Shown here in pieces: positions 36,418 to 46,244 of a DNA stretch of 64,000 nucleotides. How positions within the stretch are numbered: position 1 is the first letter of the stretch; each line of letters opens with the position of its first letter. The notes under the pieces were generated by a model. It did not search any database, had not been told where the DNA came from, and saw only the letters and a list, made by a program, of their open reading frames with translations. Both the position numbers and the translations under genes were made by a program. The stretch comes from an uncultured Allosphingosinicella sp. GTDB taxonomy: Bacteria > Pseudomonadota > Alphaproteobacteria > Sphingomonadales > Sphingomonadaceae. Location: positions 1 to 64,000 of the forward strand of contig CAKTCN010000004.1 of the NCBI GenBank assembly GCA_934539295.1, read 5' to 3'.

Positions 36418-36450
36418 GAAGCCCGTCGGGAAACCGGCGGGCTTCTTTTT
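36418..36450 (+). terminator. Rho-independent terminator of rpsT
   Basis: A 12-bp stem (GAAGCCCGTCGG / CCGGCGGGCTTC, one G-T pair) with a GAAA loop, followed by five T. Confidence 0.95.
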
Positions 36451-36813
36451 GTGTCTGACGTCGGAATCGAAGAAGCGCAGATTTCCTGCGATTCGCACTG
36501 ATGTTGCAGTTGCGTTACAATCTTGAGGGGCGGCCTAAAATCCTGATTTAAGTTGGTATTTCACGGGCGTTTCGCGTTTTTGGCGCGTTTGCGTGTCAAA
36601 CCCTTTATTTGCCCTTCCGGCACTTTTTGCGGCTTGATCGAAGGGCCGCTCAGTCTCAAAACCGGCTCTCCGACGAGGCGAATCTCACCTCCGAGGACGC
36701 TTGCAGCATGACGCATTTTCGATCGGCGCGCCGGGGGCGTTTGTCCGTGCGGGGGATCGTTTGCTCTGTAAACAGCCGCTTGCCGCGGCGCTGATATTTA
36801 GGGGGTTGCTCGC
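36451..36813. other. Long dnaA leader region, no DnaA boxes seen
   Basis: 363 bases that are more AT-rich than the surroundings. I looked for TTATCCACA-like boxes on both strands and saw none close to consensus, so oriC is probably elsewhere. The region should hold the dnaA promoter. Confidence 0.5.
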
Positions 36814-38211
36814 GTGTACGAGGCCGAAGGCGAAGCTGTGTTGAACGATGCGATGGAGCCGATCGCGGCAGCCTGGGCGGAGATCCGCACCGGCCTGCGC
36901 CGGGATTGCGGCGCCCGCACCTTCGACGGCTGGCTGAAGCCGATCGCGCTCGGAGCGTTCGATCCGGTGACGGGCACGCTCGGGCTGGAACTCCCGTCGC
37001 AATTCCTCGCCGATTGGGTGCGCTCCCATTATGCCGACCGGCTGGCGCTCGCCTGGCGTACGCACCTGCCTATGGTGCGCGAAGTCCAGATTCTGGTAGG
37101 CGCGCCGCGTGCGGCCACCGCGGCCGAGATTCCGGCAGCCGAGCCGACGCCCGAACCGGAGGCGCGTGAGGACAAGGGCGGGCTTTATGCCGCCCAGCTC
37201 GAACCGCGCTACAGCTTCGACAGCTTCGTGGTCGGCAAGGCCAACGAGGTCGCGTTCAACGCCGCCCGGACGCTGGCGAGCGCGGAGAACGTCGCCTTCA
37301 ACCCGCTCTTCCTCCATGGCGGCACCGGCCGCGGCAAGACCCACTTGCTGCACGCGATCGGTCACGAATTCCGCCGGCTGCGTCCCTCGGCCACTATCAT
37401 CTACATGTCGGCCGAAAAGTTCATGGTCGAGTTCGTGGCGGCGCTCCGCGCCAACGACACGATCCGCTTCAAGCAGCAGCTGCGCTCCGCCGACCTGCTG
37501 ATGATCGACGACGTTCAGTTCATCGCCGGCAAGGAATCGACGCAGGAAGAATTCTTCCACACGATGAACGAGATCATCTCGGCCGGCCGCCGCCTCGTCA
37601 TCAGCTCCGACCGCGCGCCGCAGGACCTGGACGGGATCGAGCCGCGCATCCTGTCGCGCCTGTCCTGGGGCCTGGTCGCCGACGTCAACGCGCCCGACCT
37701 CGAACTGCGACTGTCGATCATCACCAAGAAGCTCGAGGCCATGCCCGAGGTGCAGGTGCCGCAGGAGGTCGTGAACTTCCTCGCCAAGCGCATCACCTCC
37801 AACGTCCGCGAGCTCGAGGGCGCGCTTAATCGCATCGCGGCTTATGCTTCGATGAGCGGCCGCGCGATCGACATGGATTTCGTCGGCGAAGTCCTCGCCA
37901 ACGTGCTGCGCGCCAACCAGCGCCGCATCTCGATCGACGAGATCCAGTCCAAGGTTTCCGACCATTACCGCATCCGCAAGGCCGAGATGACCTCGGCGCG
38001 CCGCGCCCGCGAAGTCGCCCGCCCGCGTCAGGTCGCCATGTACCTGTCCAAGCAGCTGACCCCGCGCTCGCTGCCCGAGATCGGCCGCCGCTTCGGCGGG
38101 CGCGATCACACCACGGTGATCCACGCCGTCCGCCAGATCGAGAAGCTGCGCGCCCAGGATCCGGAACTCGACTCCGACATCCGCCTGCTGACGCGCCAGC
38201 TCGAAAATTGA
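36814..38211 (+). CDS. dnaA: Chromosomal replication initiator DnaA
   Basis: A 465-residue DnaA. The GTG at 36814 has AGGGGG 8 nt upstream; ATG 36853 is a possible alternative. Domain I (about 15-85), a variable linker rich in Pro and Glu (about 95-125), AAA+ domain with Walker A GGTGRGKTH (Arg where Leu is usual), Walker B LLMIDDVQF and the C-terminal DNA-binding domain with RPRQVAMYLSKQLT and GRRFGGRDHTTVIHAV. It opens the origin at initiation. Monocistronic with its own terminator. Confidence 0.97.
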   Translation: MYEAEGEAVLNDAMEPIAAAWAEIRTGLRRDCGARTFDGWLKPIALGAFDPVTGTLGLELPSQFLADWVRSHYADRLALAWRTHLPMVREVQILVGAPRAATAAEIPAAEPTPEPEAREDKGGLYAAQLEPRYSFDSFVVGKANEVAFNAARTLASAENVAFNPLFLHGGTGRGKTHLLHAIGHEFRRLRPSATIIYMSAEKFMVEFVAALRANDTIRFKQQLRSADLLMIDDVQFIAGKESTQEEFFHTMNEIISAGRRLVISSDRAPQDLDGIEPRILSRLSWGLVADVNAPDLELRLSIITKKLEAMPEVQVPQEVVNFLAKRITSNVRELEGALNRIAAYASMSGRAIDMDFVGEVLANVLRANQRRISIDEIQSKVSDHYRIRKAEMTSARRAREVARPRQVAMYLSKQLTPRSLPEIGRRFGGRDHTTVIHAVRQIEKLRAQDPELDSDIRLLTRQLEN

Positions 38212-38243
38212 GCTAAGCGGGGGAGCCTTCGGGCTCGAAGGGG

Positions 38244-38280
38244 AAGGGGAGAGACGCCGGTCGTCTCTCCCCTTTGCTTT
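38244..38280 (+). terminator. Rho-independent terminator of dnaA
   Basis: AAGGGGAGAGACG pairs with CGTCTCTCCCCTT around a CCGGT loop, followed by TTTGCTTTT. It lies 32 nt past the dnaA stop. Confidence 0.9.
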
Positions 38281-38358
38281 TGCCTCTATTCCTCCCCCCT
38301 GGCGGGGGAGGATCAAGCACCCTTGCCGCGCCGTGCACGCCGTGCCTATGCCGCCGGC

Positions 38359-39147
38359 ATGATCCTGACGCCCGAGACCATCGCCTTCCTCATGGCTGTC
38401 GCCTTCATCGCCGGCGCGATCGACGCCGTGGCGGGTGGGGGCGGTCTCCTCACGCTACCGGCCTTGCTCTCGGTCGGCATCGCACCCGCGGCCGCGATCG
38501 GCACCAACAAGCTCCAGAGCACCTTCGGCGTCGGCACCGCCGTGCTGACCTTCGCGCGCAAGGGACGCATCGACTTTCGCCGCTTCGCCGCGCCTGCACT
38601 TGCGGCATTTCTCGGCGCAGCCGCCGGCGCATTCGTCCTCACCCGCATCGATCCCGCCTTCCTGTCGGGGCTGATCCCCGTCCTGCTGGTCGCGATGGCG
38701 ATCTATTATGCGCTCAAGCCCGACCTAGGGGATGATGACCGCCACGTCCGCGCCCGCCCGATCCTGCTGCTCGGCGTGGCGGCAGCCATCGGCTTCTACG
38801 ACGGCTTCTTCGGCCCCGGCACCGGATCCTTCCTTACCACCGCGCTGATCGCCCTGTTCGGCCTCGGCACCGTCAACGCCATTGCCCATACCAAGCTGCT
38901 CAACTTCGCCAGCAACCTCGCCAGCCTGCTGGTCCTGCTCATCGCCGGCGAAGTGGTGTTCATGGCAGGCCTGTGCATGGCGATTGCCAGCACCGCCGGC
39001 GCCTTTGTCGGCGCGCACAGCGCCATGCGCTTCGGCAGCCGCATGGTACGTCCCTTGCTCATCATCATGTGCCTGGCCCTCACCGCCAAGCTCCTCGCCA
39101 ACCCGAACAACCCGCTAACGGCGGCGGTGCTTGGTCGAATCCAATAG
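38359..39147 (+). CDS. TauE/SafE (TSUP) family permease
   Basis: A 262-residue membrane protein with eight hydrophobic segments. Two repeat halves each carry the family loop: AIDAVAGGGGLLTLPALL with GTNKLQSTFG, and GFYDGFFGPGTGSFLTTALI with AHTKLLNFASN. TSUP proteins move sulfite, sulfoacetate or related organosulfur anions in characterised cases. There are no sulfur genes nearby, so the substrate is unknown. Confidence 0.9.
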   Translation: MILTPETIAFLMAVAFIAGAIDAVAGGGGLLTLPALLSVGIAPAAAIGTNKLQSTFGVGTAVLTFARKGRIDFRRFAAPALAAFLGAAAGAFVLTRIDPAFLSGLIPVLLVAMAIYYALKPDLGDDDRHVRARPILLLGVAAAIGFYDGFFGPGTGSFLTTALIALFGLGTVNAIAHTKLLNFASNLASLLVLLIAGEVVFMAGLCMAIASTAGAFVGAHSAMRFGSRMVRPLLIIMCLALTAKLLANPNNPLTAAVLGRIQ

Positions 39148-39227
39148 CTAAAGGTTCAAGCTCGACAGCGGCAGCTTTCGACTTAGTTGCGGCCGCTGCT
39201 CGCATTGCTGATAACTGATAGCGGGCA

Positions 39228-39854
39228 TCAGAAAGGAGGGCTTTCCAGCGCATCCAGCTTCAGCATCGCCCGTTGTCGCGCAATGAGAGCATTCACCTCG
39301 CGCCGAAAGGCTTCCGGCCGATCGATAAGATGCAGCAAAGGAGCCGCGCGAGTAGCCACCCGCTCATCAGTAAGGTTGCTCAGAAAATCGCGTGCGTCAC
39401 CAAACTTTCCGAGCAGCCCGGAGGCAATGCCCGCTTCGTACCCCCACCAGCTAGGACCCATCCTGTCGGGGCTAGTTCGCGCACGTTCGATTACGAAATG
39501 GGCGACTGCCTGGAAGGACTCAAATCTTTTTTCGATTTTCAAAGCCTCGACACGCGCCACCTTGGTGATTTCAATGGCCGCGTCTCTAAATTGATCCTCC
39601 GTCTCGAACTCTGCACGGCAATTCGATGGAACGGCCTCGTTGAAGCTCATGAAACCAGCCCCCACCCAAAGCCAGTGCGCTGCGTTCATGAGCGACACGC
39701 TCTTAGACCAGCGGCTCGGAGTGAACTCCACAACATTGAGCCAGTAGCCGTGATCTGCCAGCCAGAGCCGGGATCGCCCCCTCTGCCGAAAACCAATTGG
39801 GCGAAGCTCTGCCTTGGCAGCGGAGGCGATAATCCTACTGTGTGCATCGCTCAT
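39228..39854 (-). CDS. DUF4304-like hypothetical protein
   Basis: A 208-residue soluble protein. The N-terminal half (AELRPIGFRQRGRSRLWLADHGYWLNVVEF) resembles DUF4304 proteins, which begin with a helix, then GFrkrGr and a Trp-rich sheet. The C-terminal half is helical, with no catalytic motif. Part of its 3' side overlaps nothing else. It is flanked by repeat-like sequence (24-bp element at 39927-39950). Function unknown. Confidence 0.6.
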   Translation of the reverse strand: MSDAHSRIIASAAKAELRPIGFRQRGRSRLWLADHGYWLNVVEFTPSRWSKSVSLMNAAHWLWVGAGFMSFNEAVPSNCRAEFETEDQFRDAAIEITKVARVEALKIEKRFESFQAVAHFVIERARTSPDRMGPSWWGYEAGIASGLLGKFGDARDFLSNLTDERVATRAAPLLHLIDRPEAFRREVNALIARQRAMLKLDALESPPF

Positions 39855-39926
39855 GGGCTTTTATTCAGCCTTGCCCTCGAAACGGTCAATGGCTGCTATC
39901 GCCGAATTGTAGTCGGAACCCGCCTG

Positions 39927-39950
39927 TCCGCTTTCCACCACAAGCAGACA
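39927..39950. repeat. 24-bp element identical to 55766-55789
   Basis: GTCCGCTTTCCACCACAAGC plus AGAC, found base for base at both places and in the same orientation. It looks like a remnant of a longer dispersed repeat. Confidence 0.8.
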
Positions 39951-39970
39951 TTACCACCTTGGCCGCAACG

Positions 39971-40001
39971 AAAAAGGGAGGACCGGTCTCCCGATCCTCC
40001 C
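39971..40001 (-). terminator. Rho-independent terminator of the DUF4136 gene
   Basis: On the minus strand GGGAGGA pairs with TCCTCCC across a partly paired loop and is followed by five T. It lies 42 nt past the stop of the lipoprotein gene. Confidence 0.75.
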
Positions 40002-40043
40002 TCCTTAACTACCCGGCTGAAAGTACGACTTTCAGACGTTTGC

Positions 40044-40718
40044 TTATCCGCGCTCCCTCTCCGGGGCGACGGTGATGCGGACCGTCTCGCCCGAGCGGCC
40101 GGGGAAGTCGGTGAACATGGCCTCGACCAGGTTCGGGACCAGCGCCGGCAGCTCGTCGGTGCGCGAGCGTGCCTTGGCGAGGCCCTCGAAGACCGACTGG
40201 CCGTCCGCCGCGCGCTTGATGTCGAGGTCCAGATAGCTGGTGAACTCGGTGTAGCTGTCTACATCGCGGCCGCCATACCAGAATGGATCGTCCCAGCCCC
40301 AGTAGAAGGGCGAGCGGCGATAGCCGAAATAGCCGAAGCGGCTGTAATAGGGCCGATACCAGGGGCTGCCCCAGCCGCCATAGCCGAAGCTGCCGCGTAC
40401 GCTCGGATAGGTGACGACCTTGTTCTGTCCCTTGTCGACGCCATAATCGAGCGTGACGATCAGCGTGGCGACGTCGGCCGTCTGCGCCTCGCTATAACCC
40501 TGCGCGATCAGGTTCTGGCGCACCAAGCTCGCATATTGCGAGAATTCGAGGCCGCCCCGCTTCATCGGGTCGGTCGCCTGGATGGTGAAAGTCTGGCCGT
40601 TGGGAGCCGGCAGCGCCTGGAAGCGCGACACCTGGGCGGGGAAGCCAGTGGCGCAGCCGCCAAGCGTCAGAAGCGCGGCGGGTAGCGCCAGCGCCAGCAA
40701 TTTCTTGGATACGGACAT
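40044..40718 (-). CDS. DUF4136 lipoprotein
   Basis: A 224-residue lipoprotein. The signal ends in LTLGGC, so Cys 22 would be lipidated. The DUF4136 fold is visible in SRFQALPAPNGQTFTI and YSEAQTADVATLIVTLDY. A central stretch (about 105-155) is extremely rich in Tyr, Trp, Phe and Gly (WGSPWYRPYYSRFGYFGY). The C-terminal strand has FTDFPG-SGETVRI. Such proteins are envelope proteins of unknown role. Own terminator downstream. Confidence 0.85.
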   Translation of the reverse strand: MSVSKKLLALALPAALLTLGGCATGFPAQVSRFQALPAPNGQTFTIQATDPMKRGGLEFSQYASLVRQNLIAQGYSEAQTADVATLIVTLDYGVDKGQNKVVTYPSVRGSFGYGGWGSPWYRPYYSRFGYFGYRRSPFYWGWDDPFWYGGRDVDSYTEFTSYLDLDIKRAADGQSVFEGLAKARSRTDELPALVPNLVEAMFTDFPGRSGETVRITVAPERERG

Positions 40719-40893
40719 GGTACGCAGCCTTTCGGGGGTTAAGGCGATAATGCCTTATATAGAACGACTTGGCACTAGCGCCAAGTCGCTGAACCGCCGG
40801 TTAAGCGCGATAGTCCGAAAGGACTAACCTGCGTCAAACATTGACTTTTCCCGAGCATGCGCCCGGGCTCGTCGCTCCCCCCGAAGCCGGGGC

Positions 40894-41886
40894 CTAGGCA
40901 AACAGCCCCAACGCATCGTATGCCGCCTTCAACGTCGGCGCGGCGCGCTCGCGCGCCTTGTCCGCCCCGCGCACCAGGATCGCGTCCAGCTCGGCCGGAT
41001 CGCCCTTGAGCGCCTCGAACCGTTCACGGATCGGCCGCAGCGTTTCCACCAGCAACTCGGCCAAGGCGGGCTTGAACGCGCCGAAGCCCTGGCCCTCAAA
41101 CCGCGCCAGCACGGCGGCAGGGTCCACACCCTCCACCGCCGCGTAGATGGTGACGAGATTGCGCGCCTCCGGACGCTCCGCCAGCCCATCCATGCTGCCC
41201 GGCAGCGGCTCGGGATCGGTCTTTGCCTTGCGCACCTTCTGCGCGACCGCATCGCTGTCGTCGTTGAGGTTGATGCGGCTCATGTCCGATGGATCGGACT
41301 TGGACATCTTGGCCTTGCCGTCACGCAAGCTCATGACGCGCGCCGCCGTCGTGCCGATCAAAGGCTCGGGCAGGGCGAACAGCTCGGTGCCATAGTCGGT
41401 GTTGAACTTGGTCGCGATGTCGCGGATCAGCTCCACATGCTGCTTCTGGTCCTCGCCGACCGGCACGTGGCTGGCCTGGTAGAGCAACACGTCGGCGGCC
41501 TGCAGCACGGGATAGGCGAACAGTCCCACCGACACGCCCTCGCGGTCCTTGCCCGATTTCTCCTTGAACTGCGTCATGCGGTTGAGCCAGCCCATCCGCG
41601 CCGTGCAGTTGAGCAGCCACGCCAGTTCGGCATGGGCGGTCACGCGGGCCTGATTGAACAGGATCGAGCGGTCGGGATCGATGCCGCAGGCGATCAGCGC
41701 CGCCGCCATCTCGCGCACGTTCGACCGCAATTCGGCCGGATCGTTATAGACGGTGACCGCGTGAAGGTCGGCCAGGAAGAACAGGCATTCCGCCTCCTCC
41801 TGCATCTTGGCCCAGCGCTGGATGGCGCCGAGATAATTGCCGAGGTGGAGGTTACCGGTGGGCTGGATGCCCGATACGACGCGCAT
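40894..41886 (-). CDS. trpS: Tryptophanyl-tRNA synthetase
   Basis: A 330-residue class I synthetase. The HIGH-type motif is in [14 protein letters not shown], the KMSKS loop in [28 protein letters not shown] is also conserved. It charges tRNA-Trp. It lies 17 nt downstream of murJ on the same strand. Confidence 0.97.
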   Translation of the reverse strand: MRVVSGIQPTGNLHLGNYLGAIQRWAKMQEEAECLFFLADLHAVTVYNDPAELRSNVREMAAALIACGIDPDRSILFNQARVTAHAELAWLLNCTARMGWLNRMTQFKEKSGKDREGVSVGLFAYPVLQAADVLLYQASHVPVGEDQKQHVELIRDIATKFNTDYGTELFALPEPLIGTTAARVMSLRDGKAKMSKSDPSDMSRINLNDDSDAVAQKVRKAKTDPEPLPGSMDGLAERPEARNLVTIYAAVEGVDPAAVLARFEGQGFGAFKPALAELLVETLRPIRERFEALKGDPAELDAILVRGADKARERAAPTLKAAYDALGLFA

Positions 41887-41903
41887 GGTGTCTCTCTTTT
41901 ATC

Positions 41904-43469
41904 TTAGCTGGCATCCTGGGCCGTCGCCGGCCTGCGCCGGCGCAGCAGCGAGGTGAACGCCTCCCTGTCCACGCCGCCCAGGAACCAGGCGAGCGGGAAA
42001 TAGACGGCCATGCCTGTGCCGACGATCGCTGCCACCGCGGCCAGCCGCTTGATCGACCCGCCGGTGAACCAGTCGCCGAGCAGCGCCCGTACGGCGAACA
42101 GGGCGGTGGTCATGGCGATCGCTGCCACCAGTTGCCGCGCGATGCGGCTGGCGAGCCAGCCCTCGATCCGGAAATGCCCGCGCCGATGCAGGATGGCGTA
42201 GAGGATCAGGCAGTTGAGCCAGCTCGTGATCGCGATCGCCGCGGCAAGGCCGGCAATGCCGAAGGGCGGGATCAGCACGAAGTTCAGCACCACGGTCGCG
42301 ATCAGCACGAACACCGCCGTCTTGACCGGCGTCGCGGTATCCTGGCGCGAATAGAAGCCGGGCGTCAGCACCTTGACCAGCACGTAGGCGGGCAGGCCCA
42401 GCACGATGATGCTCAGCACCGTCGCCGTCACCTCGGCATCTGCCACGCTGAACTCGCCGCGCTGGAACAACGCAAGGATGATGGGCTCGGCCGCAACGCT
42501 GAGCGCAAGCGCGGCCGGCAGGCACAGCAGCATGGCAAGCTCCGCCGCCTGACCCTGCACGCGCGCCGCCTTGCCGCCTTCGCCCGCACCGACGAAGCGG
42601 CTGACCTGCGGCAGGATGGCGGTGCCCAGCGCAGCGCCGATCACGCCCAGCGGTAGCTGGTTCAGGCGGTCGGCATAGTTGAACCAGCTCATCGCCCCGG
42701 TGCCGATCCGCGCCAGGAAGAAGGTGTCGATGAACGCGCTGATCTGGTAGACGCCGGCGCCCAAAGTGGCGGGGATCACCACCCGCACGAACTGCCGCAC
42801 GCCCGGCGTGATCTTGGGCCGCTGGAGCTTCAGCGATATGCCCGCACGCCGGCAGGAGATGATCAGCAGGGCAAGCTGAATCACCCCGCCGATAGTGACG
42901 CCGATCGCCAGCGCCGTCGCGCTGATCTCACCGCCATCGGGAAACATGACGAGCGCCAGCATCATCGCGACGTTCAGCAGCACCGGCGCAAAGGCGGCGG
43001 CGGCAAACTTGGTCAGGCTGTTCAAGATGCCCGAGAAGAGCGAGACCAGGCTGATCAGCAGCAGATAGGGAAAGGTGATCCGCGTCAGGAACGTGGTGAG
43101 TTCCAGCGCCTCCCCCCGATATCCCGACACCGCCGCCACGAACAGCGGCATGATGATCTCGAACACGGCCGTGAACAGGATCAGGGTCGGCAGGAACACC
43201 GCCAGCACTTCTTCCGAGAAGCGTTTGGCTTCCTCTTGTCCGCCCGGCCCGTGGAAGCGCTGGCTGAACAAGGGCACGAAGCCGGCCGAGAACGCGCCCT
43301 CGCCGAACAGGCGGCGAAATGTGTTCGGCAGGCGGAACGCGACAAAGAATGCGTCGGCCGCCGATCCTGCCCCCAGGATCGCGGCCGTCAGGATTTCGCG
43401 CACGAAGCCGGCAATGCGGCTGAGCATGGTCAGCCCGCCGATCGTGCCGGTGGCCTTGAGGAGGTTCAT
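41904..43469 (-). CDS. murJ: Lipid II flippase MurJ
   Basis: A 521-residue MOP-superfamily protein with about 14 membrane segments. Diagnostic stretches: GSAADAFFVAFRLPNTFRRLFGEGAFSAGFVPLF at the start, SWFNYADRLNQLPLGVIGAALGTAILP and FYSRQDTATPVKTA. It moves the peptidoglycan precursor lipid II across the inner membrane. It is upstream of trpS, a pairing seen often in alphaproteobacteria. Confidence 0.95.
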   Translation of the reverse strand: MNLLKATGTIGGLTMLSRIAGFVREILTAAILGAGSAADAFFVAFRLPNTFRRLFGEGAFSAGFVPLFSQRFHGPGGQEEAKRFSEEVLAVFLPTLILFTAVFEIIMPLFVAAVSGYRGEALELTTFLTRITFPYLLLISLVSLFSGILNSLTKFAAAAFAPVLLNVAMMLALVMFPDGGEISATALAIGVTIGGVIQLALLIISCRRAGISLKLQRPKITPGVRQFVRVVIPATLGAGVYQISAFIDTFFLARIGTGAMSWFNYADRLNQLPLGVIGAALGTAILPQVSRFVGAGEGGKAARVQGQAAELAMLLCLPAALALSVAAEPIILALFQRGEFSVADAEVTATVLSIIVLGLPAYVLVKVLTPGFYSRQDTATPVKTAVFVLIATVVLNFVLIPPFGIAGLAAAIAITSWLNCLILYAILHRRGHFRIEGWLASRIARQLVAAIAMTTALFAVRALLGDWFTGGSIKRLAAVAAIVGTGMAVYFPLAWFLGGVDREAFTSLLRRRRPATAQDAS

Positions 43470-43494
43470 CGGCGGCTCCGTGCGCGGGTGCGGC

Positions 43495-44016
43495 TCACGC
43501 CTGGCCGATTACCTCGGGCGCCTGACCGCCGTCGATTTCCGCCTGCGCTTGCGCCGCGCGCTGCATGTAGAGCGCGCCGAAATCGATCGGGTCGAGCATC
43601 AGCGGCGGGAAGCCGCCATCGGCCACCGCATCGGCGATCGCGCGGCGCGCGAACGGGAAGAGGAGGCGCGGCGCTTCGGCCAGCAGGGCCGGCTGCAACT
43701 GCTCGGCCGGGATGTTGCGCAGGCCGAAGAGGCCGGCGTAGAGCAGGTCCACGCGGAACGCGACGCCCTCGGCCGCTTGCGCGGTGATGTCGATCTTGAG
43801 GACGACTTCGTGGACATTCTCGCCCACGACCTGCGTGCCGATATTGACCTGCACGTCGATGTTGGGCTGACCCTGCCACTGGTAGACGGCCGGCGCGTTC
43901 GGGTTTTCGAAGGACATGTCCTTCACATATTGCATGATGATCGCGAACTGGGGGCTCGTGTCCTCGCCGTTCATCGCCTGCTCGCCCGCACCGATCACGC
44001 CTTCTTCTTCGGCCAT
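43495..44016 (-). CDS. secB: Protein-export chaperone SecB
   Basis: A 173-residue chaperone that keeps preproteins unfolded for SecA. Starts at MAEEEGVIGAGE; conserved parts are QYVKDMSFENPNAP, the VVLKIDITA strand, YAGLFGL and LLFPFARRAIADAV. Divergent from the Tim44-like gene, with mltA and smr beyond, as is typical for the alphaproteobacterial secB locus. Confidence 0.96.
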   Translation of the reverse strand: MAEEEGVIGAGEQAMNGEDTSPQFAIIMQYVKDMSFENPNAPAVYQWQGQPNIDVQVNIGTQVVGENVHEVVLKIDITAQAAEGVAFRVDLLYAGLFGLRNIPAEQLQPALLAEAPRLLFPFARRAIADAVADGGFPPLMLDPIDFGALYMQRAAQAQAEIDGGQAPEVIGQA

Positions 44017-44225
44017 CTTGTCTGATCTTCCTTCAAGGATGAATGCACTAAGTTGCTGGAAAGACGGCGCCCCTTTCGCTCCGCCCTGTTGGCGCGGCGG
44101 GTAGCAGGCGGGCGCGCCCCGCGCAACAAGGGTGAGGGGCGCAGGCCTTGCGTGCAACGCCATTTGAAACTCGCGCGTTCAAAGCCTATGTTGATTGTCC
44201 GTCTTTTGCCGGAGTGCGTGTTGTA

Positions 44226-44873
44226 ATGGTTGAGATCGTCCTGCTTGCCATGGTGGCGCTGTTCGTCGGGCTTCGGCTCTATGCCGTGCTCGGCCGCCGC
44301 ACCGGGCATGAGCAGCAGCCCGTGACGCGCCCCGAGGCAGTTCGCAGCCCGGAGGCGGCTGTTCCGCAGGCCGATGCCGTGCGCCAGCCCGCCGATGCCG
44401 CGCAGAACATCTTCGACGAAGGTGCATCCACCGGTATCCGCGCCATCGTGTCGGCCGATCCGTCCTTCGACGTCGCCCGCTTCCTCGAAGGCGCGCAGGG
44501 TGCCTACCGCATGGTGCTGGAGGCGTTCTGGCGCGGCGACCGGGAGGAACTGGCCTTTCTCACCGGTGACGAGGTCCGCGCCTCGCTCGAGGCCGCCATC
44601 GCCGAGCGCGAGCAGGCCGGCTACCGCCTCGACAACCGCCTGATCCGCATCGACCGTGCCGTGATCGAGGAAGCGTCGCTGTCGGGCCGCGACGCGACGA
44701 TCCGGGTGCGCTTCGATGCCGACATCGCGGCCGTGACCCGCGACGCGGACGGCAATGTCATCGCCGGCGCGCTCACCGACGCGGTCGAGACGCACGACGT
44801 TTGGACGTTCCGCCGCACGCTCGGCAGCCAGGATCCGAACTGGGTGCTGGTGGAAACCGACGAAGTCGAGTGA
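44226..44873 (+). CDS. Tim44-domain membrane protein
   Basis: A 215-residue protein: one N-terminal membrane segment (about 1-22), a Pro/Ala/Glu linker and a C-terminal Tim44-like domain (about 68-215, from FLEGAQGAYRMVLEAFWRGD to DPNWVLVET). The alphaproteobacterial TimA protein is the relative of mitochondrial Tim44; a link to membrane protein insertion is likely but not proved. Divergent from secB and upstream of mltA. Confidence 0.9.
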   Translation: MVEIVLLAMVALFVGLRLYAVLGRRTGHEQQPVTRPEAVRSPEAAVPQADAVRQPADAAQNIFDEGASTGIRAIVSADPSFDVARFLEGAQGAYRMVLEAFWRGDREELAFLTGDEVRASLEAAIAEREQAGYRLDNRLIRIDRAVIEEASLSGRDATIRVRFDADIAAVTRDADGNVIAGALTDAVETHDVWTFRRTLGSQDPNWVLVETDEVE

Positions 44874-44921
44874 AGCTGACCGCTTCTCCCCGGCACGGAA
44901 TGGGCGTGAGTGGATAGTGGA

Positions 44922-44948
44922 GGGCGGCGCGAAGCCGCCCTTTTTCTT
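44922..44948 (+). terminator. Rho-independent terminator after the Tim44-like gene
   Basis: GGGCGGC pairs with GCCGCCC around GCGAA and is followed by five T and a CTT. Confidence 0.9.
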
Positions 44949-45092
44949 GTCGGGGGTTGAGCGCACATCAACGCGTCGGGTGTCCAGGCGCCGTCCCGCG
45001 CTGATCAGGGGCGCACATACGAAGTCACCCCGGTTGTTCCCGGGACGAACGATGTGGTTTGCATGAAGGGTCACGCCCGTTATGCCTCGCCC

Positions 45093-46244
45093 ATGGCATC
45101 CTTCACCCGCACCGCCGCTCTTGCCCTGACGCTTCTTGCTGCCGCCTGTGCGCCGCGCGTGGTGACGCCGCCGACCCCGGAAACCCCGACCGCTCCGCCG
45201 CCGCCGGCCACCGCGACCCAGGCGGGCGTCACTGCCGGTCCGGCGCTGCCCATGCTCACCCCGCAGGCCGCGCTCACCGCATTGCAGGCGTTCCGCATCT
45301 CCTGCCCGGCCCTGCTCAGGCGCCAGGACGCATCGGGCCTAACCCAGCCGCACGACTGGGCGCCTGCCTGCACCGCTGCATCGACATGGCCCGACGCGGA
45401 CGCCGCCGCCTTCTTCCCCGCCCACTTCGAAACGGCCCGGATCGGCAATGGCGAGGCGTTCGCCACCGGCTATTTCGAACCGCAGATCCGCGGCGCACGC
45501 GTGCCTGGACCGGGTTTCGAGGTGCCGGTCTACCGCAAGCCCGCCGACCTTCTCGAAACGGATCCCACGACCGGCCAGAAGAAGCGCGGCCGCCTGGACG
45601 AGAGCGGCCGGTTCGTCCCTTATTACAGCCGCGGCGAGATCCAGGACGGCGCGCTGGCGGGCAAGGAACTTGAACTCGCCTGGGCGGCCGATCCGATCGA
45701 GCTCTTCTTCCTGGAAATCCAGGGTTCCGGCCGACTGCTGCTGCCGGACGGGCAGGTCATGCGCATCGGCTATGCCGGCCAGAACGGCCATGCTTACACC
45801 CCGATCGGCCGTGTGATGCGGGAACGCGGCATCCTGCAGCCCGGCGGCACCTCCATGCAGCATATCGTCGCCTGGCTGCGTGCCAATCCCGAGGAAGGCC
45901 GCGCGATCATGCGCGAGAATGCGTCGAACATCTTCTTCCAGGAACTGACCGGCCCCGGCCCGCTCGGCGCGCTCGGCCTGCCGGTGACACCGCGCGGCAC
46001 GGTTGCGGCCGACCCGGCCTTCGTGCCGCTGGGTGCGCCGGTCCTGCTCGATTTCGACCGGGACGAAGCCGACGGCTTGTGGGTGGCACAGGATACGGGC
46101 GGCGCGATCAAGGGCGCCAACCGTTTCGACACCTTCTGGGGCGCTGGCGACGAGGCAGCACGGATCGCCGGCGGCCTGCAGGGCAAGGGCAGCGCGCTGC
46201 TGCTGCTGCCGAAGGGAGTCGTGGCCCGGCACAGCGCACGCTGA
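45093..46244 (+). CDS. mltA: Membrane-bound lytic transglycosylase A
   Basis: About 383 residues from ATG 45093; an ATG at 45063 in frame is possible. The signal ends near ALTLLAAAC, a plausible lipobox, followed by a Pro/Thr-rich linker. The MltA barrel (ATGYFEPQIRGAR, IQGSGRLLLPDG-MRIGYAGQNGHAYTPIGR) and the C-terminal 3D domain, with Asp residues in LLDFDRDEADGLWVAQDTGGAIKG, are complete. It cleaves peptidoglycan to 1,6-anhydro products. The stop overlaps the smr start (TGATG). Confidence 0.95.
   Translation: MASFTRTAALALTLLAAACAPRVVTPPTPETPTAPPPPATATQAGVTAGPALPMLTPQAALTALQAFRISCPALLRRQDASGLTQPHDWAPACTAASTWPDADAAAFFPAHFETARIGNGEAFATGYFEPQIRGARVPGPGFEVPVYRKPADLLETDPTTGQKKRGRLDESGRFVPYYSRGEIQDGALAGKELELAWAADPIELFFLEIQGSGRLLLPDGQVMRIGYAGQNGHAYTPIGRVMRERGILQPGGTSMQHIVAWLRANPEEGRAIMRENASNIFFQELTGPGPLGALGLPVTPRGTVAADPAFVPLGAPVLLDFDRDEADGLWVAQDTGGAIKGANRFDTFWGAGDEAARIAGGLQGKGSALLLLPKGVVARHSAR

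Noticed and set aside
36451..36813. Chromosome origin at dnaA
   Set aside because: No DnaA boxes, and in alphaproteobacteria the origin is often not at dnaA.
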